Positions 1 to 7,468 of a stretch of 24,335 bases of DNA are shown in pieces. The DNA lies in NCBI GenBank assembly GCA_900551945.1, contig URYE01000034.1, forward strand, positions 1-24,335, read 5' to 3'. This stretch comes from an uncultured Eubacterium sp. Its GTDB lineage: Bacteria > Bacillota > Clostridia > Lachnospirales > Lachnospiraceae. A program made the translations under genes and the position numbers. The notes below the pieces were generated by a model, which saw only the letters and a program-made list of their open reading frames with translations, was not told the DNA's origin and made no database searches. Positions within the stretch are counted from its first letter, which is position 1. Each line of letters starts with the position of its first letter.

Positions 1-160
1 TTCCATTTGTTCCCAACATAAATGCTGCTGCATCAAGGTCAAAATCTGCACCTGTATCAAACGCATTTACGTCCCAACCAAGACCTACCATAATCTTTTT
101 AAGTCCTGGATTTCCTTTTGTTAAATCTACTTTCTGTCCTTTTGATAAATTAATTGGCAT
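1..160 (-). CDS. terD: TerD-family stress protein, N-terminal part (cut by window edge)
   Basis: The 53 visible codons begin [20 protein letters not shown] and continue through VGLGWDVN and then [11 protein letters not shown]. This is the opening of the TerD/TerZ/CABP1 domain, in which the Asp-rich DFDLDA stretch belongs to the calcium-binding site. TerD proteins are cytoplasmic and are tied to tellurite, phage and envelope-stress resistance; the family has no enzymatic activity that I know of. The ATG (158-160) follows a GGGAGG ribosome binding site. The gene lies 51 bases downstream of the TelA-like gene on the same strand and is probably cotranscribed with it. The C-terminal two thirds lie outside the window, so full length and integrity cannot be judged. 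terD, terE and terZ cannot be told apart from this part alone. Confidence 0.9.
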   Translation of the reverse strand, partial: MPINLSKGQKVDLTKGNPGLKKIMVGLGWDVNAFDTGADFDLDAAAFMLGTNG

Positions 161-211
161 AACACTACCTCCCTAAATTCTTTATATTATATATGATATT
201 TTAATATCTTA

Positions 212-1369
212 TCATTTCTTATTCTGCGCAGGCATATGATACTGCTTATTAAAATCTTGCTTAATAGCTTCTAACCTTGCTTGGTCTTCTATGCGCTTCT
301 TTCTTGCATCTTCTTGTATTCTTTGAGTTTCTTCAATTCCACTTGTAATTGTTCTCCATGTTGTTTCAAGAGTTTCAATCTGAATTGAACTTCCAGACGC
401 TAACCTTGCTGTTGCTTTAGATACATCAACTGTATTTTGTGCATTTTTAATTAACATTTCATTAGTCTTTTTATCAAGCTCTGACATAGCTTCTGCTTGA
501 AGCTTTTGTCTTTTAAGAAGAATAGCTTGTGCTAAAGCCTGCTTAAAGACTGGCAAAGTTACGATAAACGCAGAATTAATCTTCCTTACAAGATTATAAT
601 TGCTAAATTCCATAGTTTTAATCATAGGAATTGACTGCATAGCAACATTTTCTGCTGTCCTTAAATCTTGAGTTCTTTGCTCCATCATCATCAATGCCTG
701 ATTAAGACTTGTAAGCTCAAATTGAATTGACTGGTCACCTGTAGTTTCCATATCATTTTTTCTTTGTGCAATATAAGCTTCCAATTCCTTACACGCCTGC
801 TCACCAGCTAAAATATATTTTACAAGTTCGTGGTAAAAATTAACATTTGCCTCAAACATTGTATTTAACTTTCTATTTGATTGTTTAATCTCAGACTCAT
901 ATCCTTTAAGTTGAACATAAATCTTATCAATTTCATCTCCCATAGTATGATATTTTTCAAGAATTTTATCCAATTGCTTTTTAGCATTTCCAAATAACTT
1001 TTTTAGTAATCCTGGATTTTCTTTAATTTCTTCAATATCAAACTTGTCCATAATCTTTGCAAGGCTCTTTAACATCTCGCTTGTATCATCAAGCTGTGAC
1101 ATACTCATACTATTTAAAACTACATCTGATGCCTTTGAAATCTCCTCTGCAACTTCTGAACCAAAGGAAACTATTGTTTCCAAATTATTAACTTCAATTG
1201 TACTAACAATATCATCAACTTCTTGTGAACCAACAAGCTGTGTATTCATTTGCTGTCTGTCAGAAACAATATCATATTGTTCAACTACTTCAATCTCATC
1301 TTTTTTTTGAACCTGCTGTGTATTCTCAGGTGTTGCCATAGATGATGATTTGCTAAAATCCAATCCCAT
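212..1369 (-). CDS. TelA-like toxic anion resistance protein
   Basis: This is a 385-residue soluble protein, a normal length for the TelA/YceH (toxic anion resistance) family. It has no signal peptide or membrane segment. A charged, low-complexity N-terminus (about residues 1-60) is followed by an almost entirely helical body. Typical TelA features are the ENPGLLKKLFGNAKKQLDKI stretch near residues 117-136 and the repeated heptad-like helices up to a Lys/Arg/Glu-rich tail. In Bacillus the homologue YceH sits beside TerD paralogues and YceG, and the same company is seen here. The start is ATG with an AGAGG site nine bases upstream. The stop of the preceding YceG-like gene is one base away, so translation is probably coupled. 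The molecular role of TelA proteins is not settled; a membrane or stress-associated scaffold is the usual suggestion. Confidence 0.88.
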   Translation of the reverse strand: MGLDFSKSSSMATPENTQQVQKKDEIEVVEQYDIVSDRQQMNTQLVGSQEVDDIVSTIEVNNLETIVSFGSEVAEEISKASDVVLNSMSMSQLDDTSEMLKSLAKIMDKFDIEEIKENPGLLKKLFGNAKKQLDKILEKYHTMGDEIDKIYVQLKGYESEIKQSNRKLNTMFEANVNFYHELVKYILAGEQACKELEAYIAQRKNDMETTGDQSIQFELTSLNQALMMMEQRTQDLRTAENVAMQSIPMIKTMEFSNYNLVRKINSAFIVTLPVFKQALAQAILLKRQKLQAEAMSELDKKTNEMLIKNAQNTVDVSKATARLASGSSIQIETLETTWRTITSGIEETQRIQEDARKKRIEDQARLEAIKQDFNKQYHMPAQNKK

Positions 1370-1370
1370 A

Positions 1371-3647
1371 CTACATACCTCTCTTAAAAATTATATCTCG
1401 CCATGTATGACGTTTATTATTTAACGAAATACTACTCAAATTTGGTACTCGCATATCATACTTATATTCACCCATTTGATGTTCTTCCATTAGCCTTGTA
1501 TTAAAATACTTTTCAATGCTTTGATAACCCGTTGGCACAAAAAATATTACATCAAATCCTATTAAATTCAAAAAAGCTGTAAGTATTGTATCTTCTAATG
1601 ATATTAAACTTTCAGTTGTATTTATATATATAAATTTAGGATTTTTCTTTGTAAAATCAAACTTTTGTATCATACGAAATATTTCTATTGGCAAATTCAA
1701 AACTTGCGCTATTACTGTATATTCTGTTCCATTTTCTCCAATACCCTTAATAAGCTTTTGTTGTATCATAAATTCAAGTTTATCTAACATAAAATCCTGC
1801 ATATCTTCTCTTAAGATTGAATAAGGATATTTTGCATGATTTTTAATTTTATTTTTTTGAAGCTTTCCATTCTTGTAAAATTCAGAAACATACGGCTTCA
1901 TTGGGTTGTCAGCCATTGGCTGAATATATGGAGCTTTTGTAATTACAATAGTATCTTGTGTTATAAGCTGCTTAACATCTAGCCAATACTTATCAACTAA
2001 TCCATCTTTAACACCAGAAACTTTTGCAAATATGACAGGAATATTTACTACATCATCAATTGTATTAAAACCTGGTCTATACTTTAATTCTTCGTCCCAT
2101 AAGATTTTAATTTCTTCATAAGTCGTTTGAAGATTAATTATATTTGCTTTTGCATATTGATTATTCCTATAAAGACCACTGTCATTATACATAATCGTAT
2201 CCAAATCTCTCTCTGCATTGTATGCTACAGTTTTAAGTCTTACTTGAGAATTGTCCTGTGGATAATTATTTATTGAAAGACTTTCCGAATAATTTACTTC
2301 ATATAATAAATTATCACTAAGACAACACTTTATATTCAAATCAGGACATAAAATCAATACATCAACTGGTAATCTTGCTAAAAATTTAACAAATAAAGCT
2401 TCATTGTCATTCTTACAACCACCCATATATATAAAGCAACTTATCTCTGGCATTTTCCAATTAGAGAATAATTGTGACATATATCGCTTTAGCCAACAAA
2501 TAATATAAACGGCTTTATTGTTCAGCTTATGTAAATTAGCTTCACACCTTTTAGCTTCATCAAGAATTATATCTACAAATGCCTTGTGCATTATCCTTTC
2601 AAGTTCAATATTTGCTGCATATTTTATATTGTTTACAAGCCCTAATATCATATCTTCTTGTTTTAGATAATTGGCTCTCTTAATTTCTGCAATTTCTTGC
2701 GTAGTCGGTATTGGTATACTTTGATTTACAATACATAATTTTCTTTTTGAACTTTTAAGTTCATGCTGTAGTGTAAATAATTCATTTTCGTATGTAAGTT
2801 TATCTTCTACACCATTCATCCTGCAAAAACAATTGTAAAAAAATCTTTTATCTGTTCCTCGCAGTGTAATACTTTCTTTTATATCATCAAGACCTTTGCC
2901 CTTTATCCAAGCATTTGTGCAATTAGTTACTGATGGTTTTATACCATATAGTCTTTCATTATTGATATCATTTTGAATTGTATCTCTTATCATCTTGATA
3001 CAATACCCTTGCGGAAATGGTTTTGCATTGTCTACTATAAGGTTATCCGATAATACAGAGTTACAATCACTTTTTAGATATCCTTTGTCACCATTATATT
3101 GAAGAAGAACAACGTCACAACCTGCATTTGATAAAATTGATATAAGCATTAATTCATAATTACTAATATCTCCCTCGTATAATATTTTAGGAAGATTATT
3201 TTCTCCTAGCAGATTTACAATTCTTTCAAACTTATAATATAGCCAACACATAAACTTGATATAAGCATTTTTAAGCATATTCTCGGTCTTGCCTGCTTTA
3301 CTCATTGAAAGTAAAGAGTTGTATATTGAAGAAGCTACATTTTGCCTTTGATAATCATTCATTCGTGGAAGCCATTTCTTTAAACTATCCGAAATAAATT
3401 CTTCTCTCATATAAAAATTCATTCCCATGATTTCATCATAATATGAAAGATTATTCTCTGTAGGATTAGGTATCTTACCTTCAATAACAACACCCCTACG
3501 CCTTGCCACATCATAATATTTTTTTATAAATTCACCGACTTCATCAGAATACTGATTAATTCGATAGAAATACACCCCTTTATCTTGTCTGTTATTTAAT
3601 TCAACAAAATAATCATTAAGGTTACGAAGTTTTTTGTGTTCTAACAT
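1371..3647 (-). CDS. YceG-like protein of the Ter-linked 'biosynthetic module'
   Basis: This is a 758-residue protein with no membrane segments. Its N-terminal half, with stretches such as WLYYKFERIVNLL and LPKILYEGDISNYELMLISI (about residues 135-170), resembles Bacillus YceG, annotated in Pfam as a putative component of a biosynthetic module. Comparative genomics has linked this module to Ter proteins and to production of an unknown, possibly nucleoside-like metabolite. The region near residues 675-735 (IYINTTESLISLEDTILTAF, then GFDVIFFVPTG) looks like a second Rossmann-like repeat of the same pattern seen at 150-185. The protein is clearly longer than Bacillus YceG as I remember it (about 540 residues). 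It is the first gene of the visible Ter operon, one base from telA, with a clear promoter upstream. The ribosome binding site (AGGGG, 11 bases from ATG) is modest. Enzymatic activity is unknown. Confidence 0.75.
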   Translation of the reverse strand: MLEHKKLRNLNDYFVELNNRQDKGVYFYRINQYSDEVGEFIKKYYDVARRRGVVIEGKIPNPTENNLSYYDEIMGMNFYMREEFISDSLKKWLPRMNDYQRQNVASSIYNSLLSMSKAGKTENMLKNAYIKFMCWLYYKFERIVNLLGENNLPKILYEGDISNYELMLISILSNAGCDVVLLQYNGDKGYLKSDCNSVLSDNLIVDNAKPFPQGYCIKMIRDTIQNDINNERLYGIKPSVTNCTNAWIKGKGLDDIKESITLRGTDKRFFYNCFCRMNGVEDKLTYENELFTLQHELKSSKRKLCIVNQSIPIPTTQEIAEIKRANYLKQEDMILGLVNNIKYAANIELERIMHKAFVDIILDEAKRCEANLHKLNNKAVYIICWLKRYMSQLFSNWKMPEISCFIYMGGCKNDNEALFVKFLARLPVDVLILCPDLNIKCCLSDNLLYEVNYSESLSINNYPQDNSQVRLKTVAYNAERDLDTIMYNDSGLYRNNQYAKANIINLQTTYEEIKILWDEELKYRPGFNTIDDVVNIPVIFAKVSGVKDGLVDKYWLDVKQLITQDTIVITKAPYIQPMADNPMKPYVSEFYKNGKLQKNKIKNHAKYPYSILREDMQDFMLDKLEFMIQQKLIKGIGENGTEYTVIAQVLNLPIEIFRMIQKFDFTKKNPKFIYINTTESLISLEDTILTAFLNLIGFDVIFFVPTGYQSIEKYFNTRLMEEHQMGEYKYDMRVPNLSSISLNNKRHTWRDIIFKRGM

Positions 3648-3683
3648 ACTTCATTTTACCCCTAAATACGTTAATTTGATAAA

Positions 3684-3712
3684 ATAATAGCACATTAAAC
3701 TTATATTTTCAA
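3684..3712 (-). promoter_or_regulatory. Vegetative (sigma-A-type) promoter of the Ter-module operon
   Basis: On the minus strand, TTGAAA (3712 down to 3707) is separated by exactly 17 bases from TATTAT (3689 down to 3684). This is close to the housekeeping consensus. It lies about 37 bases upstream of the YceG-like start codon and points towards it. I see no operator repeat around it. Confidence 0.7.
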
Positions 3713-3817
3713 TACATAATGATATGTTTGCCAGATTTTGTCGTACAATTTTATAATTCAACATTATATATTACAAAAATAAAAAAGTAAGCACAATATT
3801 TAATTTATAAAAAATTA

Positions 3818-3918
3818 TTGGGGCTGTCGCATTAACAAAAATTTATATAATATATAGAATCATTTACTAATTAAATATCTATATTTTATATAAAATTTTC
3901 TTAGTGCTACAGCCCCAA
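3818..3918. repeat. Long imperfect inverted repeat, MITE-like, in the 3648-3969 gap
   Basis: The left arm, 3818-3858, starts TTGGGGCTGTCGCATTAA. It pairs with the right arm, 3878-3918, over 41 bases with only a handful of mismatches, leaving a 19-base loop. Ends of the form GGGGCTGT are common termini of insertion sequences, so this could be a non-autonomous miniature element. No transposase fits within it. I do not see a convincing target duplication: the flanks AAATTATT and AAATATTT are similar but not identical. Read on the minus strand, the hairpin is followed by a T-rich run, so it may also end transcription of the phosphatase operon before the Ter module. The rest of this 322-base gap holds the Ter promoter and AT-rich sequence with nothing else recognisable. 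Confidence 0.75.
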
Positions 3919-3969
3919 ATATTTCTATATCTTGTATAAGTTTTTGTTAATATGATATCACTTAGTTTA

Positions 3970-6015
3970 TCAATCAATATACTTCTTTATCAATAGCTTA
4001 TTTTGTCCTTGAGAGTATTCATACTCCATAGTATCCATATTTTTTTTAACCATATATATACCAAGTCCACCTATTTCTCTTTCTTCAGCAGATAGTGTAA
4101 TATCTGGGTCTTCTTTTTCTAATGGATTATAGGCAACTCCACTGTCAATAAAGGTAATTCCAATAGCTTTAGGATTGTCATACTCCTCAATTCTTACAGT
4201 TGCTTTTCCTACTTTATCACCGTAAGCATAGTGAGCAATATTTCCAAATATTTCATCAATAGCTATATCCATTTGCATTTTTACTTTTAATGGGCAATTC
4301 ACATTATCTAAAATATCATCTACAAAATCCGTTACTTTACTAATATTTTCAACAGTTGCTTCTACAGTAATCTCATTCATAGAATTATCCCCCATTTTTC
4401 TTTTGTACTCAAGACAAAGCATCGTTATATCATCAAATTGTTCATTGTCACCTACAAATAAGTCTATATCATTTTTAACAAGCTTTAGAGTTTCATTTGC
4501 ATCACTTTCAATGCACTTTTCATTTAATACAGCATTAAGTCTATCCATACCATACAATTGCTCTTGCTTATTCATAGCTTCCGTTACGCCATCTGTATAT
4601 TGAAATATTCTATCTCCTACATTAAGCATAATCTTTTGTTCTTTATACTTTATATTTTCCATTCCTGCAAGAACAAAGCCTGGTCGAGTTTTATATACTT
4701 CAAAACCTACACCTTTACGATATATAAATGGTGGCTCATGCCCTGCATTTACATATCTAAACTCACCCGTTACAAGGTCAAGCACACCTTCAAATGCCGT
4801 AATAAACATACCATTGTCATTAGCTTCACATAAAATATTATTGACCTTTGTAAATACTTCTCCTAAATCTCTATTAGGTTGTGTATGGTCTTTTATTAAT
4901 GTCTTGCCAATTACCATGAAAAGAGCTGCTGGAACTCCCTTTCCTGAAACATCTGCTACTACAATTGCAAGATGTCTTTCATCAACCATAAAAAAGTCGT
5001 AAAAATCACCACCAACTTCCTTTGCTGGTGTCATAGTTGCATAAATATCTATCTCATCTCTATCTGGAAATGCTGGGAAAATACAAGGTAACATAGACAA
5101 TTGAATGTGTGTTGCAACATTTAACTCGGTACTTATACGTTCTTTTTCTGATGTAACAGTAGTCAGATTTTCAATATAACTTTCCAATTCTTCAAGCATA
5201 ATATTAAAAGATGTTCCAAGCTCTTGAATTTCATCTTTTGTATTAATCTCTATCTTTTGTTTTGAAAACTCTCCTGAACTTGTAATACTTGTTGTAAAGA
5301 TAGCTAGTCTTTCAATTGGATTAATAACTACTTTTCTTACAAACAACATATATAACAAAAGCGCACCACAAATACTACTAAGAGAAATAATTAACATATT
5401 ATACAAGAAAGAATTAAGATGATTACGAACATCCTGCATATCAAGAATATATTGTATTTCTGCAATTGCATTTCCATTTTCATCTAAAATAGGAGAAACA
5501 GAAGTATAATTATATCCATAACTATTATCAGTAACTACTGGTTCATCCGTTCCTTTATTTTGCGCATACAAATTCCAAATCAAGATATATTTTTTCAAAT
5601 CCACTTCATCATAAGCTGCGTCTTTATAAAGCACATTTGTACCATAAGTTAATTGCGCATATGGGTCATCACCCATTTCCTCTACACAACAATCAATATA
5701 AAAAGTCACACTATTTTCGTCAGGAATTACTAATGACAAATATGTAATATCTCCATCTTTTTTTAATGTATTTAACATATTTTCCACTCGACTATATGCT
5801 TCACTACTTTGACCACCTTCACTTATAATGGTTCTTACATCTTCTAAATTTAACATTGTTGCAACACTTTTACTTCCACTAGTAATCCTTTGAGCATACA
5901 TACTTTCAAGATAAGTTTTTGAAGACTTATAACTAAAAAGTGAAATTGTAATTGTAAGAACTGCGCCCAATATTGCTAACGAAATAATAAATTTAGGCAA
6001 CAACTTTATTTTCAT
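3970..6015 (-). CDS. Membrane sensor SpoIIE-type Ser/Thr phosphatase fused to an RsbW-like ATPase domain
   Basis: This 681-residue protein has a first membrane helix at about 8-28, an extracytoplasmic sensor region at 29-200 and a second helix at about 206-226. A HAMP-like linker (228-285) leads to a PP2C/SpoIIE phosphatase (about 315-537) and a C-terminal HATPase domain (about 548-681). Metal-binding phosphatase motifs are present: GGDFYD (335-340), VADVSGKG (353-360), YTDGVTEA (474-481) and DDITML (528-533). The ATPase domain keeps the N-box (DEIFGNIAHYAYG), the D-x-G box (IDSGVAYNP) and the GGLGIYMVKK box, so it looks competent. The architecture fits a partner switch in which the phosphatase dephosphorylates a STAS antagonist and the ATPase phosphorylates it; the operon encodes such a STAS protein. 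It is the last gene of the operon and overlaps the GNAT gene by four bases (ATGA). The ligand is unknown. Confidence 0.92.
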   Translation of the reverse strand: MKIKLLPKFIISLAILGAVLTITISLFSYKSSKTYLESMYAQRITSGSKSVATMLNLEDVRTIISEGGQSSEAYSRVENMLNTLKKDGDITYLSLVIPDENSVTFYIDCCVEEMGDDPYAQLTYGTNVLYKDAAYDEVDLKKYILIWNLYAQNKGTDEPVVTDNSYGYNYTSVSPILDENGNAIAEIQYILDMQDVRNHLNSFLYNMLIISLSSICGALLLYMLFVRKVVINPIERLAIFTTSITSSGEFSKQKIEINTKDEIQELGTSFNIMLEELESYIENLTTVTSEKERISTELNVATHIQLSMLPCIFPAFPDRDEIDIYATMTPAKEVGGDFYDFFMVDERHLAIVVADVSGKGVPAALFMVIGKTLIKDHTQPNRDLGEVFTKVNNILCEANDNGMFITAFEGVLDLVTGEFRYVNAGHEPPFIYRKGVGFEVYKTRPGFVLAGMENIKYKEQKIMLNVGDRIFQYTDGVTEAMNKQEQLYGMDRLNAVLNEKCIESDANETLKLVKNDIDLFVGDNEQFDDITMLCLEYKRKMGDNSMNEITVEATVENISKVTDFVDDILDNVNCPLKVKMQMDIAIDEIFGNIAHYAYGDKVGKATVRIEEYDNPKAIGITFIDSGVAYNPLEKEDPDITLSAEEREIGGLGIYMVKKNMDTMEYEYSQGQNKLLIKKYID

Positions 6016-6602
6016 AATAATTCACCCCTTTCCAATATTTTATAATATATAGCTCCATCACATTTACAACGTCCATTGCAAATAGGACATATAAGTTCTT
6101 TTTTGTCATACCATACTCTTTTTGAATTAACCAAATAACAAAACCCAAATTTTTTTAAATTCTTTTCCATTGGAATTTCACCATTTTTCTTCCAAAATAC
6201 TCCAAATGCAATATCTGCTTGTGTATTTTTTAACAGATATTCCAAATACACTTTCATTAAATACTCTGACAACTTACATTTTCTATATTCTGCAAGAACT
6301 CCAATTGATTGTAAATTTCCAATAATAAGGTCATCTTTTTTAACTATTTGTTTTAATTTTGACAAGGATTTTTTTGACAATAACTCAGCTTCTCTTAAAT
6401 TTATTAATTTAAAATAAATATAAGCTACTGCTTTTTTCTGTGGCGTTATCAATAAGAAAAATTGTTGGTTTTGTTGCTTTATAGTCGCTTTAATTATAGA
6501 TTTTGTATATAAATTTTCTCCCACGCATTTCCCACACAATTGTGTTGCTTGATCAAGATATTCAAGTGTCAATGGAGTTAGTATCAATTCTTCTATGTTC
6601 AT
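6012..6602 (-). CDS. GNAT-like acyltransferase with a C-terminal cysteine cluster
   Basis: I place the start at the ATG at 6600-6602, giving 196 residues. A GGAGG lies eight bases upstream of it, whereas the longer GTG start at 6617 would bury that site inside the coding sequence. Central residues read LQSIGVLAEYRKCKLSEYLM (about 97-116). This fits acetyl-CoA-binding motif A of the GNAT fold in a degraded form, because the usual Q/RxxGxG/A is not clean. The C-terminus carries CPICNGRCKC (172-181), a C-x2-C-x3-C-x-C cluster that could bind zinc or a cluster; this is unusual for a plain GNAT. The gene overlaps the methyltransferase by 41 bases and the phosphatase by 4, so it is embedded in the operon. 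Its substrate is unknown. It may be a regulatory ligand-binding GNAT rather than an enzyme. Confidence 0.65.
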   Translation of the reverse strand: MNIEELILTPLTLEYLDQATQLCGKCVGENLYTKSIIKATIKQQNQQFFLLITPQKKAVAYIYFKLINLREAELLSKKSLSKLKQIVKKDDLIIGNLQSIGVLAEYRKCKLSEYLMKVYLEYLLKNTQADIAFGVFWKKNGEIPMEKNLKKFGFCYLVNSKRVWYDKKELICPICNGRCKCDGAIYYKILERGELL

Positions 6603-7455
6603 TAGCCATTCCTCCACAAGTATATATTTTTACTCCCATACAAACTTTTGCTTTTTCGCTTATCATATAATTATGAAGCTTATCAAAGTTTCTAGTCACC
6701 CATTCCCAACACTCTTGATAAATATTATTTTCAGGCTCTTGTTCTCTAAGTAACATTAAATCTTCTTTTAAGTAAGAACAAAACGTTGTAAAAATTGCTT
6801 CTTTTTTAGAAATTTCATCACCCTTAGCACATATAGTTGAACATCTAAGTCTATAATCTAAATATCCACTTTCATTAAAAAGTTGTGGCAATTCACTACC
6901 AAATGTTCGTTTCCCAGAGTATGGGTCATATTCAAGTACTTTAAGAAACTCTTTAAAAATTCCATCTGTATCTGGACTTAAGTAACTTTCTGTATCGTCA
7001 GGTTCTATAACAATAATACAACCATCTGGTGCTAAAAATCTTTTAAGTTCCTTTAATACCTTTACGGCATTTTTTAAATGTATTAATAAAAATGAACAAT
7101 TAATTATATTAAAATACTCTATTTTTTCTGCGCTCATAATATTTGTCAATTTATCAATAAAATCTGATTTTGTAACATCACATGAAAAAAACTTAAAGAC
7201 TTCATTTCCAAATTTTTTATTAGCTTTTTCGGTCAATTCATCTAAACAATCTAAACCAATAATCTTATCAAAGTTATTTTCAGAAAAACGAGTTTTAGTT
7301 TTACTGCCATCATTACAACCAATATCAAGAAGTGTAAGTCCTGTTCTTTTATTTATTATTTCATTGTAAATAGGTTGTTCATACTCTATAAGCAACTGTC
7401 TTTGAACTTCTAAACGTTTTAATTCTGTATTATCTAAGTAAACTGAATTTGCCAA
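6562..7455 (-). CDS. Class I SAM-dependent methyltransferase
   Basis: The protein has 297 residues with a Rossmann-fold methyltransferase core. Motif I is TLLDIGCNDGS (about 41-51), the acidic end of strand 2 is IIGLDCLDEL (about 65-74), CDVTKSDF (about 91-98) follows, and a later strand reads PDGCIIVIEPDD. The start is TTG (7453-7455) preceded by AGGAGG nine bases upstream; there is no suitable nearby ATG, so the TTG start is well supported. It follows the MATE gene by 13 bases and overlaps the GNAT gene. Small-molecule methylation is the usual role of this class. Its company with isopentenyl isomerase and radical SAM genes suggests a biosynthetic step, but the acceptor is not predictable. 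Modification of the divergently encoded peptides is only one possibility. Confidence 0.85.
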   Translation of the reverse strand: MANSVYLDNTELKRLEVQRQLLIEYEQPIYNEIINKRTGLTLLDIGCNDGSKTKTRFSENNFDKIIGLDCLDELTEKANKKFGNEVFKFFSCDVTKSDFIDKLTNIMSAEKIEYFNIINCSFLLIHLKNAVKVLKELKRFLAPDGCIIVIEPDDTESYLSPDTDGIFKEFLKVLEYDPYSGKRTFGSELPQLFNESGYLDYRLRCSTICAKGDEISKKEAIFTTFCSYLKEDLMLLREQEPENNIYQECWEWVTRNFDKLHNYMISEKAKVCMGVKIYTCGGMANEHRRIDTNSIDT

Positions 7456-7468
7456 CTTAATTTTCCTC

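Noticed and set aside
3810..3927. Target-site duplication flanking the MITE-like repeat
   Set aside because: The candidate 8-base flanks AAATTATT and AAATATTT differ at two positions in very AT-rich sequence, so chance is sufficient.
6603..6617. GTG start adding five residues to the GNAT-like protein
   Set aside because: The added codons contain the GGAGG that correctly serves the ATG at 6602.
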